From positions 1-9,754 of the forward strand of contig CALAVF010000177.1 of assembly GCA_937892315.1 (NCBI GenBank): DNA of 9,754 nucleotides, in the 5' to 3' direction. The translations under genes and the position numbers were made by a program. Source of the DNA: an uncultured Prevotellaceae bacterium (GTDB lineage Bacteria > Bacteroidota > Bacteroidia > Bacteroidales > Bacteroidaceae). Below are positions 1-6,462 of this stretch, piece by piece; the first letter of the stretch is position 1, and each line of letters begins with the position of its first letter. Below the pieces are notes generated by a model. That model was not told the origin of the DNA and did not search any database. It worked only from the letters and a program-made list of their open reading frames with translations.

Positions 1-1901
1 TCGCGGGTGATGGTCCAGTTGAGGGAGAGGGAGGGGAAGAAGAGCAGATGGGTGTAGGTGTGCTTGTCCTGACGGATGCGGTCGTCGAGGGTCTGGGTGT
101 AGAGTTCGAGGGGGAGACCGAGGGTGATGTCGAGGTCGTGGGACTCGTATTTGTAGGATTGGGAGAGGGAGAGGTTGTAGGTGTTGTACCAGAGGTCGTT
201 GTTGGTGGTGGGATGCGACAGTGTCGCATCATAGGGGACTTGGAAGCCGTCAAGGTCGGTCTTGATGTTGTGGAGGTTGGCGGAGGCGTTGATGCCGTAG
301 TTGAACTTGAAGTGGTCGGCAACGCGGATGTTGTAGCCCGTGTTGAAACGGGCGGCGATGTGGCGGGAGGTGAGGTCTTGGGTGTAGAAGTGGGAGGAGG
401 GCAGCAAATCGGTGGCAGCATAGGAGGACGAAGGAGACAGGGAGTCGATGCCGACGGTGAGGGTGTTGGGGCGTTGGGCATAGCCGACGGAGAAGTGGAG
501 GTCGAAGGTGTTCTTGCCGACGTTCTGGGTGGTGTTGAGGGTGTTGGTAACGGAGAGGGAGGGGCGACGGAAGTGTTGGGAAACTTGCTCGTCGCCGTAG
601 TTGAGCGGCATGGCTCCTGATTGGGAGGTGGAAAGTCTTCCATCCACATGGTCGGTGTTCCATCCTGCATTCAGATTCAGCACATCGGCAAGGAAGCCCG
701 TGGGCGAGTTGTTGCAGTAGCGGGCTTGGGCGGAGAGGTTGTGGAGGGTGGTGGTGCTCGTCATGGTCTCTTGGGTGAGCAGCCGGCTGTCGTCGGAGAG
801 GAAGCGGTCGCTCTCGCTGTAGCCCTCACGGCGGATGCGGTCGTGGTGGTAGCCGACGTTGAAGGTCATCTCCTTGTGGTCGGAGAGTTTTTCGAGGTGG
901 TTCATGCTGACCACGTGGGAATGGTTGTCGAGGGTGCGTTTCTGGGGCAGTCCCGAGCCTGTGGGCATGACCACGCCCATCGGGCAGAAGGGATAGAGCG
1001 GCACGGAGTTGATGCCATAGTGGGAGGTCAGTTCCTTCGACACGTCATCGCCCGTGTTGTTGCCTTTATACAGGCTCATGTTCTGCCGCGTCTTGGCAAA
1101 GTACATGCCGACGAGTTCGGCGGTCCAGAGCGGATTGCCGCCAATCGTCCCCTCCTGCCCTTCATGGAAGGGGGCGGCACCCTCTTGCAGCCCGCCACCC
1201 AGCATCGTGTTCACCGCCACGGTGCCCTTTGCCGAGTCTTTCAGTTTCAGGTTTATCGCCACGTCGTCGGTCAGTTCCTTGCCTTGCAGCATCTTCTTCT
1301 CCTGATGATGCTCCAGCACCTGCACGGTCGCCACATCGGAGGCGTTGATGTTGTTGGTGGCGATGCCGTAGCGTCCTTGCAGCAGGTCCATCTCTTCGAC
1401 ATAGAACTTCTTGATGGCTTTGCCGTTGTACTTGATGGCGCCATTGTCTGCCACCTCGATGCCAGGCATCCGTTTCAGCACGTCGCCGATGACGCGGTCG
1501 CCCTGCTGCTGATAGGCACCCACGAGGTAGTTGAGCGTGTCGCCGTTCTGCCGAATCTTGTCTGCCTTGACGGTCACTTCCTTCAGTTGCATGTCTTGCT
1601 GCCTCACGTGGAAGTCGAGCCGCCCGGAGCGGTTCTTCACCACGCTCACCTGATTGCCGATGGCGAGTCCTGCGGCGGTCACAGCCACAGAGTCGGCGGT
1701 GGTGGTGAATGTCAGTCGGTAATGTCCTTTCGCATCGGTGTCGGCAAAGCCGAGGATGCTGCCCTCCCCTTTGGGAGAGACGGTGATGTAGGCATCTACT
1801 GCGTTGCCCACGCTGTCGAGCACCACGCCTTCGAGGGTGGTCTGTGCATGGAGTGTGCCGCACAGGGCACAGAGGATGAGTGTGAGGGTTGTTCTGTTCA
1901 T
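1..1901 (-). CDS. TonB-dependent-receptor-like outer-membrane protein, C-terminus beyond window
   Basis: The minus strand is open without a stop from the ATG at 1901 to the window edge, about 633 codons. The start gives a signal peptide (MNRTTLTLILCALCGTLHAQ). Residues about 21-95 look like a carboxypeptidase-regulatory-like beta-sandwich (LEGVVLDSVGNAVDAYITV ... DTDAKGHYRLTF). Residues about 105-215 are a TonB plug-like domain containing GDTLNYLV, DVLKRMPGIEV, KKFYVEEMDLLQGRYGIAT and VQVLEHHQEKK. The rest is rich in alternating polar and aromatic segments expected of a beta-barrel. The start lies 23 bases after the stop of the preceding gene, so the two are almost certainly co-transcribed. 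The plug clearly parallels that of the neighbour, which suggests tandem paralogues. The family normally sits in the outer membrane; substrate unknown. A signalling or export role instead of nutrient uptake cannot be excluded. The true end lies outside the window. Confidence 0.85.
   Translation of the reverse strand, partial: MNRTTLTLILCALCGTLHAQTTLEGVVLDSVGNAVDAYITVSPKGEGSILGFADTDAKGHYRLTFTTTADSVAVTAAGLAIGNQVSVVKNRSGRLDFHVRQQDMQLKEVTVKADKIRQNGDTLNYLVGAYQQQGDRVIGDVLKRMPGIEVADNGAIKYNGKAIKKFYVEEMDLLQGRYGIATNNINASDVATVQVLEHHQEKKMLQGKELTDDVAINLKLKDSAKGTVAVNTMLGGGLQEGAAPFHEGQEGTIGGNPLWTAELVGMYFAKTRQNMSLYKGNNTGDDVSKELTSHYGINSVPLYPFCPMGVVMPTGSGLPQKRTLDNHSHVVSMNHLEKLSDHKEMTFNVGYHHDRIRREGYSESDRFLSDDSRLLTQETMTSTTTLHNLSAQARYCNNSPTGFLADVLNLNAGWNTDHVDGRLSTSQSGAMPLNYGDEQVSQHFRRPSLSVTNTLNTTQNVGKNTFDLHFSVGYAQRPNTLTVGIDSLSPSSSYAATDLLPSSHFYTQDLTSRHIAARFNTGYNIRVADHFKFNYGINASANLHNIKTDLDGFQVPYDATLSHPTTNNDLWYNTYNLSLSQSYKYESHDLDITLGLPLELYTQTLDDRIRQDKHTYTHLLFFPSLSLNWTITR
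212..230. repeat. Short perfect palindrome inside the receptor gene
   Basis: Arms GATGCGACA (212-220) and TGTCGCATC (222-230) are perfect inverted complements around a single central G. In the coding frame they specify part of a predicted barrel or loop segment containing DATLSH. Such a tight 9-bp hyphenated palindrome in coding DNA may be chance, a protein-binding site or part of a dispersed repeat; nothing else in the window matches it. Confidence 0.5.
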
Positions 1902-1924
1902 GGGGGTGGGGTGGATGTGTGATG

Positions 1925-4525
1925 TTATTCTTTGGCGGCTTTCACCAGATGCAGTTTGCAGTTGAGCATGATTGTTCTGCCCAGCAGGTGACAGTCGTAG
2001 GTGTAGCGGTCGGTGGCAGAGAAGGTGGTGTAGGAGTAGTGGTGGGTGTTGAGCAGGTTTTGGAGGGTGAGTTTCCACACGGCACGTTTGGTCTTATATT
2101 GGGCGGATGCACCGAGGATGGCAGCACTCTTGTATTGGTCGGTGGTGAGTTCTTGGCGGACGATGTGGGCGTTGACCTTCAGTTCGAGGTCGTCGATGGG
2201 GTAGATGCCCAAGTAGCCGATGGCGGTGAGGGCATCGAGGCTTTGGGTGGTGTCGAGATAGTGTGAGTAGTTTTTGGAGAAGCGTCCTTCGGCAGTCAGT
2301 TGCATCCACGAGAAGGGGTTGTAGGTGGCTTCGCCGCTGAGGGTGTAGCCGTAGTTGTAGGAGGTGATGAGGAGCGATTGCGACATGGATTCGTTGCTGC
2401 CCCAATAGCCAGAGGACTTGAAGATGAGTTTGGTGTGGATGGGGATGTAGGACTTCGAGACGCTGAGGTCGGCGCTGGCAGAGCGGAAGTGGCTGTCGCT
2501 CTGCAAGGCGGCGTTTTCCACGTCGGTGCCGCTGACGGTTTGAGCCGTGAGGGTGTTGCGTTTGCCTTGGTTCCATGCGGCGTTGGCAACGATGGTGAAG
2601 TAACTGTAGGGGATTTGGAACTTATAGTTGAGGTCGGTCGCCCACGTCTGCTGTTTGCCGATGATGCCCGATGCGGCAGATTGGGTGCGGTAGGTGGTGT
2701 GGACAGGAGTGGTGAGCAGGTCGAGAATGTCGCCCACGGAGGTGGTGTACTTGCTGTTGAGGCGTAGTTCCGACTCGCCGCTGAAGGTGTAGCGGAAGGC
2801 GAGGGAAGGATTGGTGCGGAGGAGGGAGTAGGTGCATTGGGTATAGTGCAGATGAAGCCATTGGAGGGTGGCACCCATGCCGAGATAGACCTTTCGGTTG
2901 GGCGACCGCCATTCGGTGCTGGGATAGAGGGAAGGGGCGAGTTTCCATCCTTGCACCCGTTGGCGGGCTTCAATCATCTGGTAGTTGGCAAGAAGGTTGA
3001 GGGGGATGTAGATACGCCATTGGTCGTCGATTTTCCAGATGTAGGAGGTGGAGTGGTTGGTCAGCAGGGAGGTGCTTTGGGCGGTTTCGGTGATGTCGTT
3101 CATGCTCAGTACAACGCTGGGCGAGCGTTGCAGTTGAATGTCGGAGGTGAGGCTCCATTTGTGCTTGCCGAGGCGGATTTTGGCTTGCAGGTTGTTGGTG
3201 AGGTTGAGGGCGGTGGCGGAGCGGTGTTGCGGGTTGAGGATGGATGTGGGGGAGGTGATGGCGGGGAAACCGCCATCCGCAGGGGTGGGGGTGTCGCTGT
3301 TTGCGAGGGTGAGGACGGGGCAGGTGTTCTGTTCAAATTGGGCTTTCAGGCGGAGGTTATCGCACAGGTAGTGGTTGGAGGCGTTGTCTTCGTATTTGAG
3401 GGCGATGATGGGGCGATGGAGGCGTGTCCAAGGGGTGCTCTCTTCGCGGATGGAAGTGTTGAGGCCTTGGGTGAAGTAGGTGGTTTGGGTGGCGAAGGTG
3501 TTGGTGTTTTCTTCGTAGGTGTAGTCGATGTTGGCACGCACCTGATGGGTGGTGTCCAGCCGAAGGATGCCGTTGAGGCTGCCGTAGCCGTTGGTTTGTT
3601 CCAGATGTTCGCCTACGGGAGGCTGACCGCCGCCCCATTTGCCCAGTTTGCCCGTGGCGAGCGAAGAGACGGTGTTGTTGCCAAAGTGGTCAATCATATC
3701 GTAGGAGCCAAAGTTGCCGTTGTTGCTGTATTTGGCGGAGGCAATGGTTTGGAAGTTGTCGGTGAACATCATCCCTGTCACCCCACCTGCGTAGAGAGAT
3801 TCCCCCTCTCTCCACCCGACGCCCCAAGTCGGCTCGCCGAATGGCTTAAATTTCGCCTTCTTCGTCAACTTCACGTTCAGAGCCACGTCGGCACTCTCCT
3901 CGTCCGCATCTATCTTCTTTGCCTTGTGGTGACGCAGCACCTGCACCTGGCTGGTGTATTCGGCAGGGATGTTCTTCGTGGCAAGGTTGTACTTGCCGCC
4001 CAGCATGTCCAAGCCCTCGATGTAGAACTTGCTGATGGGGCGACCCATGTAGCGGATGGCTCCTGTGCCCGACACCTCGATGCCCGGCAACCGCTTCAAG
4101 CCATCCTCCAAGGTGACATCCCCCTTGCCCAAGAAGGAGGCGAGGTTGTAGGACAGCGTGTCGCCCATCCAGTTCAGCGGCGGTGCTTTCACCTTCACCT
4201 CTCTCAAGGCGATGGTGCGGGGCACGAGCATGATGTCTTCCACCGTCTTTGCCGTTTTCTCTTTTGCGGCAATGGTTTCTTTCTCGTATGCCACATGCGA
4301 GAACACCAGCACCATCCCCGCCCTCCATTCGTAGCGGAGCGTGTACCGTCCCTCCTTGTTCGTTGTGGTGTAGGCAAGCGAGCGTCCTGCCACTTCTGCC
4401 CTGACAATCACATCGGGGATGGGGTGACCTTGCAGGTCCTTCACCGTGCCCGACACCTCTTGTATTTGTCCGAAGGCGATGGCGGTTGCCATGAGGCTTG
4501 CCATCAGAAAAAGAAACGTCTTCAT
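1925..4525 (-). CDS. TonB-dependent-receptor-like outer-membrane protein (carboxypeptidase-regulatory + plug + barrel)
   Basis: A complete 866-residue protein. It begins with a signal peptide (MKTFLFLMASLMATAIAFG). Residues about 22-105 form a carboxypeptidase-regulatory-like domain (EVSGTVKDLQGHPIPDVIV ... TTTNKEGRYTLRYEW). A plug-like domain follows at about 110-225, with GDTLSYNLASFLGKGD, DGLKRLPGIEVSGTGAIRY, SKFYIEGLDMLGGKYNLAT and VQVLRHHKAKK. The remaining 600 or so residues are predicted outer-membrane beta-barrel. Proteins of this type in Bacteroidales are often found next to GLPGLI proteins, as here. No convincing TonB box was seen between signal peptide and plug, so dependence on TonB energy is not demonstrated. 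It follows the GLPGLI gene after a 234-base repeat-rich gap and is followed 23 bases later by its paralogue. Ligand unknown. The annotation as receptor-like is secure at family level only. Confidence 0.9.
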   Translation of the reverse strand: MKTFLFLMASLMATAIAFGQIQEVSGTVKDLQGHPIPDVIVRAEVAGRSLAYTTTNKEGRYTLRYEWRAGMVLVFSHVAYEKETIAAKEKTAKTVEDIMLVPRTIALREVKVKAPPLNWMGDTLSYNLASFLGKGDVTLEDGLKRLPGIEVSGTGAIRYMGRPISKFYIEGLDMLGGKYNLATKNIPAEYTSQVQVLRHHKAKKIDADEESADVALNVKLTKKAKFKPFGEPTWGVGWREGESLYAGGVTGMMFTDNFQTIASAKYSNNGNFGSYDMIDHFGNNTVSSLATGKLGKWGGGQPPVGEHLEQTNGYGSLNGILRLDTTHQVRANIDYTYEENTNTFATQTTYFTQGLNTSIREESTPWTRLHRPIIALKYEDNASNHYLCDNLRLKAQFEQNTCPVLTLANSDTPTPADGGFPAITSPTSILNPQHRSATALNLTNNLQAKIRLGKHKWSLTSDIQLQRSPSVVLSMNDITETAQSTSLLTNHSTSYIWKIDDQWRIYIPLNLLANYQMIEARQRVQGWKLAPSLYPSTEWRSPNRKVYLGMGATLQWLHLHYTQCTYSLLRTNPSLAFRYTFSGESELRLNSKYTTSVGDILDLLTTPVHTTYRTQSAASGIIGKQQTWATDLNYKFQIPYSYFTIVANAAWNQGKRNTLTAQTVSGTDVENAALQSDSHFRSASADLSVSKSYIPIHTKLIFKSSGYWGSNESMSQSLLITSYNYGYTLSGEATYNPFSWMQLTAEGRFSKNYSHYLDTTQSLDALTAIGYLGIYPIDDLELKVNAHIVRQELTTDQYKSAAILGASAQYKTKRAVWKLTLQNLLNTHHYSYTTFSATDRYTYDCHLLGRTIMLNCKLHLVKAAKE

Positions 4526-4548
4526 GGTTGGATGTGAGGATAAGTGAA

Positions 4549-4580
4549 AAGGTCAACGGCTTTCGCAAGTGGTTGACCTT
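4549..4580. repeat. 9-bp inverted repeat in the receptor leader
   Basis: AAGGTCAAC (4549-4557) and GTTGACCTT (4572-4580) are perfect inverted complements separated by 14 bases. It lies 24 bases upstream of the ATG at 4525 on the minus strand. It could be an operator for a dimeric regulator or a leader hairpin. A second imperfect inverted pair (GGTTGACC/GGTTAACC, 4571-4590) overlaps it, so the leader could adopt alternative folds. Confidence 0.5.
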
Positions 4581-4592
4581 CCGGTTAACCTT

Positions 4593-4642
4593 TGTTTAAC
4601 TGATCTAAAATTACTGTTTAACTGATCTAAAATTACTGTTTA
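4593..4642. repeat. 22-bp tandem repeat, 2.3 copies
   Basis: The unit TGTTTAACTGATCTAAAATTAC runs from 4593 to 4614 and is repeated exactly at 4615-4636, followed by a partial third copy TGTTTA (4637-4642). It is AT-rich, in contrast with the GC-rich palindromic block next to it. On the minus strand each full unit contains TAATTTTA, one base short of the Bacteroidetes -7 box TAnnTTTG. A promoter for the receptor pair could therefore lie here, but no matching -33 TTTG at normal spacing was found. Confidence 0.85.
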
Positions 4643-4655
4643 GCCATGCGAAACA

Positions 4656-4738
4656 ACCCCTCAAGTGGTCTGAGTCACACCGCCTCGGTGGTCTGAGTCA
4701 CACCGCTTCGGTGGTCTGACTCAGACCACTTGAGGGGT
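4656..4738. repeat. Nested inverted/tandem repeat between GLPGLI gene and receptor gene
   Basis: The outer arms 4656-4677 and 4717-4738 are perfect 22-bp inverted complements (core CAAGTGGTCTGAGTCA / TGACTCAGACCACTTG). Inside, a 23-base unit starting GTGGTCTGAGTCACACCGC repeats at 4665, 4688 and, diverged, 4711. Each of the first two copies carries a small hairpin CACCG-nnn-CGGTG (4678-4690, 4701-4713). The third is itself a near-perfect palindrome, GTGGTCTGACTCAGACCAC. In minus-strand RNA this lies between the GLPGLI stop and the receptor leader. The 3' flank is TGTTTCGC, which lacks a proper U tract, so it is not a standard terminator. Possible roles are processing or attenuation between operon segments, or a dispersed intergenic element. 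Confidence 0.85.
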
Positions 4739-4759
4739 GACGAGCAGGGGTCGAGAGGG

Positions 4760-5614
4760 TCATTTCAGTTCGAGTGGTTGATAGTAGCGAACATTGTCTT
4801 TGTGGGGTGCGTAGATGCCGTTGTAGTACTCCACCCAGTCGGTCTCGCTCCACATGTAAGACTGAATCTGGATGTTGTCGCCTGCCGAGAGCCAATAGAC
4901 AGGGTTCTCCACATAGCGAGGGCTACAGAAGAGTCCGTTGCGGAACTTGATGAACTTGTCGCGTGGCATCTTTACATGGTCGGGCTTGGGCTCGAAGACG
5001 ATGGGGTAGTGTTCCGCCGTCAGGGCACGGAGTTCGAAGTGGTGGATGCCGTCGGCATCGTCTGCCATCACGATGAGTCCGGGGCAGCCGTGCAACTTCC
5101 AAGGTCCGGCGGTGGAAGGCACTTCGTCGGTGTAGAAGACCGTCCACGTCCTGCCGCCCAGTTCGCCCACGGCTTTCTTGCAGGGATAGGTGGCAATGGT
5201 GGCGGTGTCTTCCGAGAGTTTCCATCGGATGGTGTTCATGGGTTCGGCAATCTCGTAGGGCTTGGGCACCACGCCCTCACGGGTGGTCAGTTGACCTTCG
5301 GGCAGATTGGTATAGACGCATTCGGGCATCATGTTGACGCAATGCCCCCACATGCCGTGCAGCACGTCTTCGTTGCGGTGGCGGTGAACAAAATAGTCGT
5401 ACCAGTAATATTCCATCATGCGGTTCACCTTCGTGCCCACCTGCACGGCAAGACGGACGGTGTCGGTGATGTCCTCGCCTGTCTTGCCCATGCGGGTCTT
5501 GCAGGCATAATCATATACTACGGTGAACTGCGAAACGTCCACGCTGTCTTTGGTTTCGCTGAAGCCACAGAGGGCTGCTATCCCTGCAAGCAGGGACAGA
5601 AAAAGTCTTTTCAT
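4760..5614 (-). CDS. GLPGLI family protein
   Basis: A 284-residue protein of the GLPGLI (Porphyromonas-type) family, whose biochemical role is not established. Residues 1-20 are a signal peptide (MKRLFLSLLAGIAALCGFSE), so it is exported. The family signature sits at about 145-181: Cys145, then GRTWTVFYTDEVP, AGPWKLHGCPGLI. The name-giving motif reads GCPGLI here, with Cys in place of Leu. The C-terminus YYQPLELK matches the usual family ending of the N-P-I/L-E-L-E type. Length is typical. The gene lies 122 bases after the TonB-domain gene and 234 bases before two receptor-like genes, a neighbourhood often seen for this family, which suggests that it works in the periplasm or outer membrane with those barrels. 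A 7-bp perfect hairpin (5581-5596) falls within the signal-peptide codons. Confidence 0.93.
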   Translation of the reverse strand: MKRLFLSLLAGIAALCGFSETKDSVDVSQFTVVYDYACKTRMGKTGEDITDTVRLAVQVGTKVNRMMEYYWYDYFVHRHRNEDVLHGMWGHCVNMMPECVYTNLPEGQLTTREGVVPKPYEIAEPMNTIRWKLSEDTATIATYPCKKAVGELGGRTWTVFYTDEVPSTAGPWKLHGCPGLIVMADDADGIHHFELRALTAEHYPIVFEPKPDHVKMPRDKFIKFRNGLFCSPRYVENPVYWLSAGDNIQIQSYMWSETDWVEYYNGIYAPHKDNVRYYQPLELK

Positions 5615-5637
5615 GTTGTTGAATGGTTAAAGTTATA

Positions 5638-5728
5638 AATTCATGAAAAATTCGTGGTTAATTCATGGAAATTCGTGTTTCTTTTAACATATAATTATCA
5701 TCAATTAACCATGAATTTTTCATCAATT
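5638..5728. repeat. 30-bp imperfect inverted repeat between TonB-domain and GLPGLI genes
   Basis: Arms 5638-5667 and 5699-5728 are inverted complements with 3 mismatches in 30 positions (core GAAAAATTCGTGGTTAATT against GAAAAATTCATGGTTAATT), around a 31-base loop. Within the left half there is also a direct duplication of the theme TTCATG(A/G)AAATTCGTG. The region is strongly AT-rich, and the hairpin would occupy nearly the whole gap between the two genes. It may be a small dispersed intergenic element or an mRNA processing/stability structure. On the minus strand TAACTTTA (5635-5628), close to TAnnTTTG, lies just before the GLPGLI start, a weak hint of an internal promoter. Confidence 0.8.
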
Positions 5729-5736
5729 ATTTTTGT

Positions 5737-6462
5737 TTATTTAAGACGGAAGGTGATGGGCATCGTGAAACGGGTACGCACGGCTTCGCCCTTGTTTTTG
5801 CCGGGCATCCACTTGCCGCTCGTGAGGCGGCACACGCGTAGCGCCTCGTCGCTGCAGGCTTTCTGGGCGGCCTCAAACTCCTCCATCGTGATGAAGTCAC
5901 GGTCTTTGGGGGAGCCGGTGGCTTGCACGTTCCGCTTGATGAGTTTCTGGTGGTTCAGGGTGGGCTTGACCACCTTGAACTGGGTGCATTTGCCGTCCTT
6001 TTCCACCACAAACTGCACAATCACACGGCCAGACACGCCGCAGTCTTGTGCCACTTGGGGGTAGTGGAGTTCTTTGATGAGGAGTGTCATCAGCCCATCC
6101 ATGCCGTTTGAATATTCGGGATTGACCTCCACTTTGTCGTAGATGGGGTCGTCGGCATACGCGAAGAGGGCATTGAACTTTGAAGAGTTGGAGGTGATGA
6201 CTGCCGATGCAATGACTGCCCCGCCAAGCAGGAAGATGATGCCTGCAATGGCGGCGGCTTTCGCCATCCAACTCCCAATTCTTGGGAAAAGAAGACCCCC
6301 TTTGTCCTGTCGGACATCTCCCCCATAATGGGGAGAACCATCCGGATGGTCTCCCTCCCCATTACGGGGGAGGGTTGGGGAGAGGGTCTCTCTCTCAAAC
6401 TTTGCCCATTCTGCGTCGATGTCGGGCATTCCTATTTTTTTGTCAAGTTCTGTGGTTGTCAT
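5737..6462 (-). CDS. Single-pass membrane protein with TonB C-terminal domain, putative sigma-factor partner
   Basis: I choose the ATG at 6462, which overlaps the sigma-factor stop in the form ATGA and points to translational coupling. The frame stays open further upstream only as a shadow of the sigma gene. The 241-residue product has a short cytoplasmic head (DIDAEWAKFERE, residues 14-25). A palindrome-encoded insert follows (about 25-57). Then come a transmembrane segment (about 65-90, AKAAAIAGIIFLLGGAVIAS) and a periplasmic TonB_C-like domain (about 122-241: LHYPQVAQDCGVSGRVIVQF ... GKWMPGKNKGEAVRTRFTMP, ending ITFRLK). TonB_C domains contact the plug or TonB box of outer-membrane receptors. 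The position directly after an ECF sigma gene and the small cytoplasmic head suggest an anti-sigma-like role, but no FecR or zinc anti-sigma motif is evident, and it lacks the Pro-rich linker of classical TonB. It may be both transducer and regulator; that is inference. Confidence 0.85.
   Translation of the reverse strand: MTTTELDKKIGMPDIDAEWAKFERETLSPTLPRNGEGDHPDGSPHYGGDVRQDKGGLLFPRIGSWMAKAAAIAGIIFLLGGAVIASAVITSNSSKFNALFAYADDPIYDKVEVNPEYSNGMDGLMTLLIKELHYPQVAQDCGVSGRVIVQFVVEKDGKCTQFKVVKPTLNHQKLIKRNVQATGSPKDRDFITMEEFEAAQKACSDEALRVCRLTSGKWMPGKNKGEAVRTRFTMPITFRLK
6294..6388. repeat. GC-rich palindromic element inside the TonB-domain gene
   Basis: It is bounded by GACCC (6294-6298) and GGGTC (6384-6388) and holds three nested palindromes. 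These are CCCCATAATGGGG (6321-6333), the perfect 14-bp ACCATCCGGATGGT (6337-6350), and CCCTCCCC/GGGGAGGG around ATTACG (6353-6374). On the minus strand it begins GACCCTCTCCCCAACCCTCC. The element in the M20 gene begins GACCCTCCCCTCACCCTCCC, so the two are evidently one family. It keeps the frame open and encodes TLSPTLPRNGEG and following low-complexity residues just before the membrane segment. Confidence 0.8.

Noticed and set aside
621..1922. 433-codon plus-strand frame opposite the left-edge receptor
   Set aside because: The minus strand carries the recognisable protein here; the plus translation is His/Val-rich antisense text.
3257..3277. GATGGCGG/CCGCCATC hairpin in the receptor gene
   Set aside because: It falls in a predicted extracellular loop rich in Asp/Gly/Pro codons, shares no similarity with the other repeats and has no T tract.
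2837..4537. 566-codon open frame on the plus strand opposite the receptor gene
   Set aside because: It mirrors a receptor with signal peptide, plug and barrel features and has no domain logic of its own. Long antisense frames are expected from the GC-rich codon use.
4640..4738. Ordinary intrinsic terminator after the GLPGLI gene
   Set aside because: The stem is strong, but the minus-strand 3' flank TGTTTCGC has no continuous U run and the downstream gene is co-oriented.
4593..4738. CRISPR array
   Set aside because: The repeats are contiguous or overlapping without unique spacers, and no cas genes are present.
5581..5596. TCCCTGC-AA-GCAGGGA hairpin in the GLPGLI signal-peptide codons
   Set aside because: A 7-bp hairpin with a 2-base centre in GC-rich coding DNA is close to chance level, and Leu/Ala-rich signal-peptide codons readily generate it.
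4730..5638. 302-codon plus-strand frame opposite the GLPGLI gene
   Set aside because: The minus frame has the full GLPGLI signature and signal peptide, so the plus frame is a shadow.
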